Part shown: one piece after another, positions 35,287 to 44,347 of the stretch
Layout: every line of letters begins with the position of its first letter
How positions within the stretch are numbered: position 1 is the stretch's first letter
From: CAZXYS01 sp964645005
Lineage (GTDB): Bacteria; Bacteroidota; Ignavibacteria; Kapaibacteriales; UBA2268
Reading direction: 5' to 3'
NCBI GenBank assembly: GCA_964645005.1
Contig: CAZXYS010000001.1
Span: 124,001-188,000, forward strand
Length of the DNA: 64,000 nucleotides
Translations under genes and position numbers: made by a program
Notes under the pieces: generated by a model
Database searches by the model: none
Told to the model about the DNA's origin: nothing
What the model saw: only the letters and a program-made list of their open reading frames with translations

Positions 35287-36792
35287 TTAGAAACTATTAG
35301 AAAATTTGTAATTATGAAAAAAGTTCAACATTTTTTCCTTGAGTCCCTTAGTTTTAATATTCTTCTGATTTTCTTCTATGAAAAAATCAAAAATAATTCT
35401 ATCTTCTTTGAAATTTTCCCAAGAACTTTCTAAATGGTTGTTTCTTTTTTTCTGGGACTTTGATGGTATTGAGAATCCTAATACTTCTGCTAAAGTATGT
35501 TCTTCATTATCAATACTAACTTTAATCTCATCCTGTACCTGTTTTTCAAATACCGGGGCTAATGTTTGTTTATAATTGATGAAATTAAAATGATAATCAT
35601 TAATTAATTTTTCTTTTTGTTCATTTAAATCTATTATGAATTCATTTATTTGATCTTCACTAACAACTTGCAGGTTGTCAAAATCTGCCAAATCCAAAGA
35701 GAATGCTCTTTTATAAAGATTTCTTTGCATAAAATGGTCAATTTTATTTTTTAAATGAGCATCGTCCGTACTATTTAATATTTTCGCTAACAGTGCGATA
35801 AATGATTGATCGTTCCATGAGATAAAAGAATTCAAATCTTTATCAGATGGGATACAGTCTTTATTTCTAAGAAATGGATAATAATTAAGCATTTCTTCAT
35901 TATTTAGTTCAAACATTTTATTAATGATTTCTATCAAAAGAGCATCAGTAATATTTCTTACGTGATGTTTATAAACATTATTATGCATTTTAAAGCGTGC
36001 AATTCTTAAACCCCATGCTTCTGTTGCAGCTTTTTCCAACACCCCGATCTCTCTGTTTGAAGTAATAAAAATATTTCCCCAAAGCCTCTGATAATCATAT
36101 ATGCCATAGTTAGTTCCACAGTGATATGAATCTCTTAGGACATAATCTCCTTTATCAACATCAATAGGTCCGTCAATAATCTTTTTTAGTAAATAACTAA
36201 CAGGATGTTCAATTGCCAAGTCCTGGATATTGGTATTAATTTTTTTTGTCTTGGCTATTAACTCTAAAGAAGTTCTTGCTAAATCAACAAATGGTGAATT
36301 TATTTGATTAATGTCTTTTATTATTTTTTCAGAAAGTTCATAGCTGTTGATTTCATGTATGTATCTGATTTTGATATCATTATTATTATTGTTACGATAT
36401 TTGAAAACATCTTCAAATGTATGGCTGAAAGGGGCATGTCCAATATCATGTAACAAAGCTATTAGTCCGGCAGCTAACTTAAAAACTTCTTTTCTTTTGC
36501 TTGGCTTCAAAACCTTAATAAGAGAATCATTATCGCATATGGATTTGAATCGACTTTCAGAAAATCTTATCAAATTATCTGCCGCATACATCGCTAAGTG
36601 CATTGCACCGATACTATGTTCAAATCGAGAATGCATTGCAGATGGATAAACTAATTGTTCCAAAGGCAATTGGCTTACCCATCTTAATCTTTGAACTATT
36701 TTGTGATCAAGAAATGGTTTTAAATCCGGGGGAATTGTTATAAAACCATAAATCGGATCGCGAATATGTTTTTCAATCGTAAAGCCTCTCAT
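35287..36792 (-). CDS. HD-domain phosphohydrolase (SAMHD1/YwfO-like)
   Basis: ATG at 36792 (a TTG lies 3 bp earlier) gives 501 residues. The metal-binding signature is complete: SRFEHSIGAMHL (His ~59), LLHDIGHAPFSHTFE (His-Asp ~115-116), and DVDKGDYVLRDSYHCG (final Asp, DYxxRDSYH). This is the SAMHD1/YwfO branch of HD hydrolases, which dephosphorylate dNTPs or related nucleotides. The C-terminal ~250 residues are AT-rich, charged and helical. The gene overlaps the YwgA-like gene by about 20 bp. In Bacillus subtilis, ywfO and ywgA are neighbours, so the pair seems conserved. A phage-defence or nucleotide-control role is inferred. Confidence 0.87.
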   Translation of the reverse strand: MRGFTIEKHIRDPIYGFITIPPDLKPFLDHKIVQRLRWVSQLPLEQLVYPSAMHSRFEHSIGAMHLAMYAADNLIRFSESRFKSICDNDSLIKVLKPSKRKEVFKLAAGLIALLHDIGHAPFSHTFEDVFKYRNNNNNDIKIRYIHEINSYELSEKIIKDINQINSPFVDLARTSLELIAKTKKINTNIQDLAIEHPVSYLLKKIIDGPIDVDKGDYVLRDSYHCGTNYGIYDYQRLWGNIFITSNREIGVLEKAATEAWGLRIARFKMHNNVYKHHVRNITDALLIEIINKMFELNNEEMLNYYPFLRNKDCIPSDKDLNSFISWNDQSFIALLAKILNSTDDAHLKNKIDHFMQRNLYKRAFSLDLADFDNLQVVSEDQINEFIIDLNEQKEKLINDYHFNFINYKQTLAPVFEKQVQDEIKVSIDNEEHTLAEVLGFSIPSKSQKKRNNHLESSWENFKEDRIIFDFFIEENQKNIKTKGLKEKMLNFFHNYKFSNSF

Positions 36793-37333
36793 CAATTTCT
36801 GTTGCCAAATCTAAATACCTTTTAATATTTTGTTGACTTTTACGCGATAAATCCATCCAACCCAATATCTTGCATTTGCGCTTTATTACTTCAATTTTTT
36901 CATTCTCTCTCAAACTGTTAAAATCCTGATTTAAATGACTTATCATAATGTGGATTTTAGAAATGTTTGCTAATTCCGATTGAACATACTTTTTTTCAGG
37001 ATACTTTTCAATAATAAAATTATATATTTCATTTATTCTATTAATCAATTTATCGTTTCTTATGTTTTCTATATGATCAAATGTATTACTGTTGTGGACA
37101 TAAAATTTGTTCTCAAAATAATTATACTCTACTTTTCCAACATTATCAAGACTTTCCATGATCCTTTGTACGTTGACACTATAAGGTCCATAATTATATG
37201 GTATGTATGACTTATACCTAATATCCTCCGGCAGAGCAAAATACATAACCTTTTGAATTCCGGTCTTTCCGAAATTTAAATTATTATCATTTGCTAATTT
37301 AATAGCATACAGAACATAATCACTAGGATTCAT
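36773..37333 (-). CDS. YwgA/Panacea-like winged-helix protein
   Basis: I start at 37333, whose ATG has GGAGGTG just upstream (strong Shine-Dalgarno); the frame is open to 37447. The 186-residue protein reads MNPSDYVLYAIKLANDNNLN, FGKTGIQKVMYFAL, YNYGPYSVNVQRIMESLDN, typical of YwgA and similar to the KLQKLLYF...GPY pattern of Panacea/DUF4065 antitoxin-like domains. C-terminal helices follow. It probably regulates or neutralises the HD hydrolase downstream. The gene is AT-rich and sits, with its partner, beside tRNA-Glu. Confidence 0.72.
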   Translation of the reverse strand: MNPSDYVLYAIKLANDNNLNFGKTGIQKVMYFALPEDIRYKSYIPYNYGPYSVNVQRIMESLDNVGKVEYNYFENKFYVHNSNTFDHIENIRNDKLINRINEIYNFIIEKYPEKKYVQSELANISKIHIMISHLNQDFNSLRENEKIEVIKRKCKILGWMDLSRKSQQNIKRYLDLATEIDERLYD

Positions 37334-37397
37334 TACACCTCCATTAGAAATAATTTTTTTCAATTTACACAAAAAAATCGACATGAACAAAATTCGT

Positions 37398-37889
37398 TTA
37401 CGGATAATACCTGAATCCAACGCTAAAATCAAATCCCGCTTCCACATCCGGCGCCAATTCTATTAAAGGACCTAACTCGAGGAATAACTCAAAATTTGAC
37501 CGGCGCGGCGTGAAGTTTACGCCCATTATTCCACGGATGGCGATGCCGGCGCCGTCTCTGTCACGGAATCTGCGGTCGTCGCGGTCATAAAAGACGCCGT
37601 CATTGCCGCCGAAACCTATTACTAACCCCGGTCCAGCGTAAAGAGAAAACTCATTTGACCTAAAAGCGTCGAAATGCCATAAGTAATCTGCTCCAAGCGC
37701 CAGTTCGCCAAAATAGGAAACTCCCAGAAAAGCATCCAACGCATTTTTATTAGTAGTCCAGTATTTTATCGTCGCGCCGGTTGGCTCGCCCAGCATCAAC
37801 CCGAAACCGAAATTACCGCCGCCGGGTTTCTGCGCCAACATTGTATTGGCGAATAATAATATGCTTACTATGACCATTAACTTTCTCAT
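37398..37889 (-). CDS. Small outer-membrane beta-barrel protein
   Basis: ATG at 37889 starts a signal peptide (MRKLMVIVSILLFANTMLAQ, cut at LAQ), giving 163 residues. The mature part is strand-rich with alternating hydrophobic residues: GFGLMLGEPTGATIKYW, FLGVSYFGELALGADYLWHF, FSLYAGPGLVIGFGG, GIAIRGIMGVNF, FELFLELGPLI, FSVGFRYYP ending in aromatic residues, as in outer-membrane barrels. No enzyme motif. The frame upstream of 37889 overlaps the asnS terminator and is not used. Confidence 0.75.
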   Translation of the reverse strand: MRKLMVIVSILLFANTMLAQKPGGGNFGFGLMLGEPTGATIKYWTTNKNALDAFLGVSYFGELALGADYLWHFDAFRSNEFSLYAGPGLVIGFGGNDGVFYDRDDRRFRDRDGAGIAIRGIMGVNFTPRRSNFELFLELGPLIELAPDVEAGFDFSVGFRYYP

Positions 37890-37929
37890 ATTTAACTCTA
37901 TATTATTAAACATTTTTATAATTAATACG

Positions 37930-37958
37930 AAAACGGCTTCGCATATTTTACGAAGCCG
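37930..37958 (-). terminator. Intrinsic terminator after asnS
   Basis: On the minus strand CGGCTTCG (37951-37958) and CGAAGCCG (37934-37941) pair perfectly, followed by TTTTCG. It lies 32 bp past the asnS stop and just before the outer-membrane barrel gene. Confidence 0.75.
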
Positions 37959-37989
37959 CCAGTTCAATCATCTTTGTTTGAAAAGAAAC

Positions 37990-39342
37990 TTAAGGCACTA
38001 TCCTGTGTATCATCCGCGGTATCGGAATAACCTCGCGGATATGCGTCGCGCCGGTTATCCATTTCACTGTCCTCTCGACGCCCAGCCCGAAGCCGCTATG
38101 AGGCACCGAGCCGTACTTCCGCAGGTCGAGATACCACTGAAAATCCTCCACCGGCAGATTCTCTTCCTTTATCCGCTCAAGAAGCAGGTCATGATCGTCC
38201 TCGCGCTGGCTGCCGCCAATAAGCTCGCCCGCTTTCTCGGGACCCAGCATATCCATCGCCAGTGCCACGCTTGTATCTTCAGGATCGCGCTTCATGTAAA
38301 AGGCTTTCGCTTCTGCGGGATAGCGATGGATAATGCACGGCTTATCAAACTGCTCCATGAGCGCTTCTTCCTGCACCGTGCCAAAATCCTCGCCCCATGG
38401 GAATGGTCGTATTTCCTTATCAACGCCATCCTCCTTCTTGATCAGAGGAATATCATTCTTGTTCAGCCAGTCCACAGCTTCCGTATAACTTATGCGGTAG
38501 AACGGACGCTTGATTTTCTCCAACTGTGTCGTATCCCTTTCGAGCGTTTCCAACTCTTTTTGGCAGTTCTTAAGCACATACTGCACTACATATTCCACCA
38601 TATCTTCTGCGAGGTCCATATCATCGTTCAGATCGAAAAATGCCATCTCCGGCTCGACCATCCAGAACTCCGTCAGGTGCTTGCGTGTCTTTGACTGCTC
38701 TGCGCGGAAAGTCGGACCGAACGTATAAACTCTTCCCAGAGCCATTGCCGAAGCCTCCGCATATAGCTGCCCCGATTGACTCAGGTAAGCATTCCCAAGA
38801 TCGAAGTACTTCGTCTCGAACAGTGTCGAGGTCCCTTCGCAGGCATTCGGCGTAAGAATAGGCGAGTCCATCAGTTTAAAACCGTTTCCATCGAAGAAAT
38901 CTCTTATCGCCTTCATCACTGCCGCCCGAACACGCATAATAGCGTGCTGTCTCGACGACCGCAGCCACAGGTGCCGATGCTCGATAAGAAAAGCGTCGCC
39001 ATGTTCCTTCTTTGCAATAGGATAATCATGGCTTATCTGAATTGTTTGGATATTAGTTACGTCCATTTCAAAGCCGCCCGGCGCGCGTTCATCTTCTTTG
39101 ATAGTCCCGGTAATCATCACCGAGGACTCCTGCGTCAATTCCTTTGCGGTTTCAAACACACTTTCATCAACATTCTGCTTGAACACAACGCACTGCAAGA
39201 TTCCCGTACCGTCGCGCAGTATCACGAACTGCAGTTTTCCTTTGCCGCGCTTGTTGTACACCCAGCCGCGCAGCGTAACTTCCTCGCCGACATGCTTTGC
39301 CAGATCCTCGATATAAACAAAAGATTTGTACCTCGACTCCAT
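37990..39342 (-). CDS. asnS: Asparaginyl-tRNA synthetase
   Basis: This 450-residue class IIb synthetase has an OB-fold anticodon-binding domain (~1-130: VTLRGWVYNKRGKGKLQFVILRD) and a catalytic core. TPNACEGTSTLFET is typical of AsnRS. FRAEQSKTRKHLTEFWMVEPEM is class II motif 2, and GFGLGVERTVKWITG is motif 3, ending IREVIPIPRM. It charges tRNA-Asn with asparagine. Length is normal; an intrinsic terminator follows. Confidence 0.96.
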   Translation of the reverse strand: MESRYKSFVYIEDLAKHVGEEVTLRGWVYNKRGKGKLQFVILRDGTGILQCVVFKQNVDESVFETAKELTQESSVMITGTIKEDERAPGGFEMDVTNIQTIQISHDYPIAKKEHGDAFLIEHRHLWLRSSRQHAIMRVRAAVMKAIRDFFDGNGFKLMDSPILTPNACEGTSTLFETKYFDLGNAYLSQSGQLYAEASAMALGRVYTFGPTFRAEQSKTRKHLTEFWMVEPEMAFFDLNDDMDLAEDMVEYVVQYVLKNCQKELETLERDTTQLEKIKRPFYRISYTEAVDWLNKNDIPLIKKEDGVDKEIRPFPWGEDFGTVQEEALMEQFDKPCIIHRYPAEAKAFYMKRDPEDTSVALAMDMLGPEKAGELIGGSQREDDHDLLLERIKEENLPVEDFQWYLDLRKYGSVPHSGFGLGVERTVKWITGATHIREVIPIPRMIHRIVP

Positions 39343-39487
39343 ATACTTCCCGAATTAATTTAGTCATACCAATTTATTAATTCTACAAAAATACGAAAGA
39401 TAAGGTATATTATTTAAAAACAGCAAAGATATGAGAAATATATTGTCATTTCTTGATTTCTTTTAACAACTTATTCACTAAGATATT

Positions 39488-40321
39488 TCACTCAAAAAGA
39501 ATATTAAATGATCCTGTTCCTTCAATAGTACCAGAACCATTGCCCTCTTTTCCTTTAAATTCGAAATCACCTGTAATGAACTTTTCATTACTAGTGGTGA
39601 ATGTTATATTACCTTCTTCACACAAATAAGCAGTTGTATTTTGTCCATCAATTATTGTTAAATTTGATGTATGTAATAGTTTTTTCTGATTGTTTTGATC
39701 GTCTTTTAAAAATAATAAGATAAATCCATAAGTTATATTATCATTAATGAATTCTGTTTGAATCGACTGATAAATTTTGCCTTCATATTTCTGTGTGTTA
39801 AATATCACATTTGTTGATTTAAACTTAAGAGAATCTCCTTGGCTTAAATGAAATTCTATTTTTATAAATTCCTCAGGCTTATCTTCGATCGTAAACCTCC
39901 ATTTGTCCTTCTCGGTTATACCGAGGTAAGTATATTCGTCAGCAGTCATATCTCTGACAATTCCTTCGTCAACCAGAACATAATACTCAGCGCCCCATTC
40001 AAATAACTTTGATAATGGTATATGAAGTACTTTCTTCTCGACTATGTAACAGTCCTCAACATTGATAGTCTCAAATATATCATCATTATCAGAATTAAAC
40101 ACTCTAACGGATCCTTTATCCTTTTTAATGTCCATGTTAAAGACCATTCTTAGCTCATGCTGATCGATCGGTACATCAGCAGAGCCATTCGCAGGATCGG
40201 ATTCGGTTAATTCAGGTCCGGCGCCGCCTGTGGGACCTGTGCCGCCATTATCATCAGAGTCACTGCATGAAAAAAATAATAAAGAAATAATTAAAGCCGG
40301 AAGTAAGAAAAAGAATCTCAT
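39488..40321 (-). CDS. Lipoprotein with Ig-like (Big_5) domain
   Basis: ATG at 40321 gives 277 residues with a lipoprotein signal MRFFFLLPALIISLLFFSC (lipid Cys at 19), a linker rich in Gly/Asp, then LTESDPANGSADVPIDQHELRMVFNMDI ... YYVLVDEGIVRD, a bacterial Ig-like Big_5 domain (~40-140). The C-terminal half is strand-rich and ends GDFEFKGKEGNGSGTIEG. That ending resembles the end of the next lipoprotein (KGDFYAAVLTD ... ITISNGSF), suggesting a shared module. It lies 16 bp after that gene, in one operon. Role unknown. Confidence 0.8.
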   Translation of the reverse strand: MRFFFLLPALIISLLFFSCSDSDDNGGTGPTGGAGPELTESDPANGSADVPIDQHELRMVFNMDIKKDKGSVRVFNSDNDDIFETINVEDCYIVEKKVLHIPLSKLFEWGAEYYVLVDEGIVRDMTADEYTYLGITEKDKWRFTIEDKPEEFIKIEFHLSQGDSLKFKSTNVIFNTQKYEGKIYQSIQTEFINDNITYGFILLFLKDDQNNQKKLLHTSNLTIIDGQNTTAYLCEEGNITFTTSNEKFITGDFEFKGKEGNGSGTIEGTGSFNILFE

Positions 40322-40337
40322 AAAAATTCCAATGTTT

Positions 40338-40883
40338 TTAAAAAGCATAATCTTCTTCAACCAATTGTTCTTCAAGATCGAATGACCCGTTAGAGATAGT
40401 AATTGTCTTACTTGCTATTGTTGTACTGGGATCGGTTAGTACGGCAGCGTAAAAATCGCCTTTGATGGTTTTGTTATCCATTTCGGAAAGTTCTATCTCG
40501 CCGCCGGTGTTCTTTATGTAATAATCTTCTGTCTCGCCGGAAGAAGCATTTCTTACAATCAATTCGACATTTCCATATCCCTGACTGAAAATAGGTCTGC
40601 ATTGATAAACCAGCTTCCCGGTTCCATTATCCTGAATTTTGACACTTAACTCATATTCTTTTCCGCCCTTTGATAATGTGCCTTTCACTTGTCTTAGAGT
40701 ACCGTACTCAGCGGCATTTTTGTAGTAGACTGCGGAATCTATATCAAAAGTCAGTGTTTCATCACCGCTGATACTTGCTTTCAACGTCCCAATAGTACTG
40801 TAATTATCTTTTTGGCAGGCATTTAAAAGTAGTATAAAACCAATAACAGCAATAGTCGGCAGAAAAACTTTGATTGCATTCAT
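40338..40883 (-). CDS. Lipoprotein of unknown function
   Basis: The 181-residue protein has lipobox LLNAC (Cys ~23). The rest is strand-rich: LKASISGDETLTFDIDSAVYY, LSVKIQDNGTGKLVYQC, TIKGDFYAAVLTD and ISNGSFDLEEQ. No family is recognised with confidence; it is similar to DUF6252-like lipoproteins of Bacteroidota. It shares an operon with the Big_5 lipoprotein downstream and lies just downstream of batE. Confidence 0.72.
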   Translation of the reverse strand: MNAIKVFLPTIAVIGFILLLNACQKDNYSTIGTLKASISGDETLTFDIDSAVYYKNAAEYGTLRQVKGTLSKGGKEYELSVKIQDNGTGKLVYQCRPIFSQGYGNVELIVRNASSGETEDYYIKNTGGEIELSEMDNKTIKGDFYAAVLTDPSTTIASKTITISNGSFDLEEQLVEEDYAF

Positions 40884-40913
40884 TTTTATATTCCCGGATT
40901 GGTTAGAAATTTA

Positions 40914-41684
40914 TTAAATAATTTCGACAGCGTCAGCGGGCAGCCATCCTATATTTCCGTCGGCGAGCCTTATTTTCTTCCATTCCCCTACTTCATCTCT
41001 TATTTCTACCTTCGTTCCTTCGTGCAAAATGAATAGATTCTTGCCGCTTTTGTCGGGAGAACTCTTAACGTACACGCTCGGAGAAAATATTATCGCGCTG
41101 TCGTCTGACGTTTCTATTTCATATTTTTGATAAGCAAATATAAAAGAGGTTATCGTTAAAACAAAAAATAAAATTCCTATTGCAAAGAAAAATTTCTTGA
41201 AAAATGATGAGCCTAAAAAATAAAATATCGCCAGCGAGCCGAATGTGAGCCAGCTTAGAATGACGGCGATAGCCGCCCAGCCGCTGGAATTGTACTGGCT
41301 GATGAGTGTGTCTATCCATTTTGTGAGGAAGAACTTTGGGACTGGTTCGATCTTGTCAACTGTACGCAGTTCTGCGATTTTCAGGTTGAATCGGATGTCT
41401 TCGTCCTGCGGGGCGAGTCGTTTTGCTCTTTCATAGTAAAGGATGGCGGGGGCTATCTCTCTCATTTTGAAATAAGCGTTGCCCATGTTGTAGTACAACT
41501 CAGGCGATATATAGCCGTTATCTTCTATTTCCGTGTATAATTCAACCGCTTTGGAATAATCCCCATTGGAATATAATTCATTGGCTCTGGAAAACTTATC
41601 CAGCGCCGTACTGCCGCCGTCAGCGCTTACGGCATTTATTAATAATGGAAAAATAAATAGGAATAATATGACTATCCTTTTCAT
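40914..41684 (-). CDS. batE: BatE: TPR/SH3 membrane protein of the Bat operon
   Basis: This 256-residue protein has a signal peptide, TPRs (~30-105: ANELYSNGDYSKAVELYTEIE, ELYYNMGNAYFKM), two membrane helices (~135-195) and a C-terminal SH3-like domain (~200-256: VYVKSSPDKSGKNLFILHEGTKV ... GNIGWLPADAVEII). This matches BatE of Bacteroidota. Bat proteins are linked to stress and aerotolerance. Its start overlaps batD by 4 bp (ATGA). Confidence 0.88.
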   Translation of the reverse strand: MKRIVILFLFIFPLLINAVSADGGSTALDKFSRANELYSNGDYSKAVELYTEIEDNGYISPELYYNMGNAYFKMREIAPAILYYERAKRLAPQDEDIRFNLKIAELRTVDKIEPVPKFFLTKWIDTLISQYNSSGWAAIAVILSWLTFGSLAIFYFLGSSFFKKFFFAIGILFFVLTITSFIFAYQKYEIETSDDSAIIFSPSVYVKSSPDKSGKNLFILHEGTKVEIRDEVGEWKKIRLADGNIGWLPADAVEII

Positions 41685-43495
41685 CTAACGATTCCTTCGA
41701 TTTCGGTTATCAATCTTGCCGCCTCGTCGTAGGTTTGCTGCATGTTTCCAGCCGTTTTATCCGGCGCAAAACGAGCAAATTCGGATTCATCTATAGTTGC
41801 CATTAATCTATCGGCTTTATCCGTAGGAACTTTTTTGTTTATCAACGCGTTATAAGCGCTGTCCTTATTCAATTCCGAAAAAGGAATGTTAAGTTTATCG
41901 CTGATGTATCCCCACAGAGCGCGCGCCACTTCCTCGTAGAATTTTTCCTGATCCTGCGAATTGAGGAAATCCTTCGCTGTGGCAAGATGCTTTTTGGCTG
42001 CACGATTGGCTTTGCGGTTTTTGAGCAATGCCTGATTGCGGTTAAGTTCATCTTGCTTCCTTTTAAAGAACACAAAAACCAAGAATAGCAGCAGCGGCGC
42101 CGTTCCAAGCCCGTAAAACATGCCCGATGCGAAAAGGCTATTCCTGCCTTTTTGCAATGACTGAGGCAGATCCTTGATGAAGTGGACGTCTTTGCCGAGA
42201 TATTTGACTTCTTCCCGATCCACGCCGGAAATCACCGTAGTCTCTTCGCCCGGTTTGCCTTTTTGCACATTCAGAACGAATCTTTCTGATGTTTGAGTGA
42301 TATATTTTTTCTTGTTAAGGTCGAAATAAGTGAATTCGATGGGCTCTATCTCGTAGCGTCCTTCGCGCCTCGGGATAAGTGTATATTCGAAAGTTTTCTT
42401 ACCTGTGAATTTACTCCCGGAAACTCTTACATCATCCACGATGTTCGGATCGTAAACTTCTATGTCTGAAGGAAGATCAAGTTCAAACGGGCTGATCAGC
42501 TTAAGATTACCTTCGCCTGATATTTGAATTTTAAGATTTACGGGATTATTGGCTTTGATTTTGGTTTTGTCGAGCCATGCTTTCATTTCCATATCGCCGA
42601 CAGCGCCGGTGAAGGATTCCGGCTCACCGCCGGGCAAGGGCTTAACATTTATGGTTGCTCTGTTCGAGCGGACGGTATTGTCAAAATCCTTGGTGCTTCT
42701 GTCGAAGGGATCATCGAAGAAGGAACGCCGCTTCGATTGCACGTGCAGCCTGATCACTGTTTTCATTTCCATCGGTTCGATGGTCAGTTTGCCGGTCTGC
42801 TGGGGCAGAAGTATTACTTTTTTAATGACAATGCTGTTGAAGCGCTTGCCGTTGACATTTTCGTATTCCCACTGAGTTCTGCGGGAATCCGTCAGCTCAT
42901 GAGTCCAGAAACCATTGTAAGATGGCAGTTTGGGTTCTTCGTAATCCGCCATGGAAAGCTCGGGATGCTTGAAGAGCTTAAGCGTTGCGGTAATTTGCTC
43001 GCCCTGATATACATTCTTTTTATTGACATATAGCTTTGCGAAAAGATTATCGCCGATCAATTCCAATGCTTCCTGCTGCTGCTGGCGTTCGCGCTGCCGT
43101 TCGGCTTTTTGTCTTTCGGTTGGGGGGACGACTTTCATATTTATAGTATTGGTCTTCAATTTTTTGCCGTTGGAAACAATAGAAGCGGGGCCTATCTCAA
43201 ATTCCCCCTGTTTATCCGCCTGCAAAACGTAACTGTAAGAGATTGAGCGTGTGATATTCCCATTTATCATCTGCATACTCTGCGAGGTGCTCGGACCGGA
43301 CAGCACCCTGAAATTTCGAAAGCTTGGCGGATCGAAATTCGAGCCCGAGCCTTCGATTGTGAAGGTGATTTGAAATCTCTCACCTTCCGATACCGGATTC
43401 TTATTGACGGAAGCGGTGAATTCCGCTGCCAAAGCCTCGCTAGCGAATATTGCAAATACAACTATTATTACAAATAAATTTCTCATTTTTATCAT
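41681..43495 (-). CDS. batD: BatD: oxygen-tolerance protein
   Basis: This 604-residue protein has a signal peptide (cut ~23), FTASVNKNPVSEGERFQITFTIEGSGSNFD, SYSYVLQADKQGEFEIGPA, YVNKKNVYQGEQITATLKLF, and three or four Ig-like BatD domains to ~430. A membrane helix lies at ~460-480, followed by a cytosolic helical tail. It belongs to the BatD family, anchoring the Bat complex. It sits between batC (23 bp) and batE (4-bp overlap). Confidence 0.9.
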   Translation of the reverse strand: MIKMRNLFVIIVVFAIFASEALAAEFTASVNKNPVSEGERFQITFTIEGSGSNFDPPSFRNFRVLSGPSTSQSMQMINGNITRSISYSYVLQADKQGEFEIGPASIVSNGKKLKTNTINMKVVPPTERQKAERQRERQQQQEALELIGDNLFAKLYVNKKNVYQGEQITATLKLFKHPELSMADYEEPKLPSYNGFWTHELTDSRRTQWEYENVNGKRFNSIVIKKVILLPQQTGKLTIEPMEMKTVIRLHVQSKRRSFFDDPFDRSTKDFDNTVRSNRATINVKPLPGGEPESFTGAVGDMEMKAWLDKTKIKANNPVNLKIQISGEGNLKLISPFELDLPSDIEVYDPNIVDDVRVSGSKFTGKKTFEYTLIPRREGRYEIEPIEFTYFDLNKKKYITQTSERFVLNVQKGKPGEETTVISGVDREEVKYLGKDVHFIKDLPQSLQKGRNSLFASGMFYGLGTAPLLLFLVFVFFKRKQDELNRNQALLKNRKANRAAKKHLATAKDFLNSQDQEKFYEEVARALWGYISDKLNIPFSELNKDSAYNALINKKVPTDKADRLMATIDESEFARFAPDKTAGNMQQTYDEAARLITEIEGIVR

Positions 43496-43518
43496 CTAAG
43501 TAATTTATACTTAAGTTT

Positions 43519-44319
43519 TTACCAGTTTTTCTCAAGTTTTTTATCTTCGCTTTTTTGCTTCTTCAATTTTTTCTGGACCTGCTGTTCTTCTCTACTAAGA
43601 GCTTTTAATATACGAACAGCATCTTTCTTGGAAATCTTCTTTTTATCTTTGTCGCCTTTTTCACCTTTTTTACCTTGCTTTTTTTCTGCCTGGCGCTGTT
43701 CCATGTTTTTCTTTTGCTGATCTTTATTCTGCTTTTGTTGCTGCTGCTGTTGATTTTGTTCTTGCTGTTGTTTATTCTGTTTCTGTTGATCCTGCTTATT
43801 TTTCTTTTGCTGATCTTTATTCTGCTTTTGTTGATCCTTATTTTGCTTGTTCTGGTTCTTATTTTTCTGCTGTTGCTGCCGCTTTTTCAATCGCTTTGCG
43901 TATTCCAAATTATAGCGTGTTTCATTATCTCTTGGATTGCGCTTCAATGCTTCCTTATAAGCTTTGATACTCTTGTCGATCTTCTTCGCTTTCAGATATG
44001 AATTGCCAAGATTGTGATATGCTTTCGCTATAGTTTTATCGTCGAGATTTTTCGTAGTTATCTCGAGGAAATTATCCGCCGCTTCCTCGTATTTTTCCTG
44101 TTTGTAGAGCGCGTCGCCCAGATTGAAAACGCCCTGATAATGCTCGCGGCTCTCTTCGAGCGATTTCATGAATTCCACTTCGGCGTCTTCGAATTTTTTC
44201 TTCTCGTAAAGGTCGTTGCCCTTACGAATGTAGGACTTCGGATTTTTGGCAAAAGCCGCTGCCGGCAGCGCCAATGCCGCAAGTATGATAACTACGATTA
44301 TATTTTTCAGGTTCATCAT
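43519..44319 (-). CDS. batC: BatC: TPR protein with Lys/Gln-rich tail
   Basis: This 266-residue protein has a signal peptide (cut ~24), TPRs at ~30-145 (AYHNLGNSYLKAKKIDKSIKAYKEALKRNPRDNETRYNLEYA) and a low-complexity tail of repeated (K/N/Q)-rich units (~145-235). The tail is typical of BatC and is simply encoded by CAG/AAG/AAA runs, making slippage likely. It lies 28 bp after batB. It likely scaffolds the Bat complex in the periplasm. Confidence 0.85.
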   Translation of the reverse strand: MMNLKNIIVVIILAALALPAAAFAKNPKSYIRKGNDLYEKKKFEDAEVEFMKSLEESREHYQGVFNLGDALYKQEKYEEAADNFLEITTKNLDDKTIAKAYHNLGNSYLKAKKIDKSIKAYKEALKRNPRDNETRYNLEYAKRLKKRQQQQKNKNQNKQNKDQQKQNKDQQKKNKQDQQKQNKQQQEQNQQQQQQKQNKDQQKKNMEQRQAEKKQGKKGEKGDKDKKKISKKDAVRILKALSREEQQVQKKLKKQKSEDKKLEKNW

Positions 44320-44347
44320 AAGCCGTCATTTATTTGTTCAAAAAAAA

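Noticed and set aside
35090..37333. Integrated element at tRNA-Glu with a duplicated tRNA 3' end (att site)
   Set aside because: I found no direct repeat of the tRNA 3' sequence and no integrase beyond the HD/YwgA pair; only adjacency is supported.
37846..38694. 282-codon plus-strand frame opposite asnS
   Set aside because: His/Arg-rich shadow of a clear synthetase gene.
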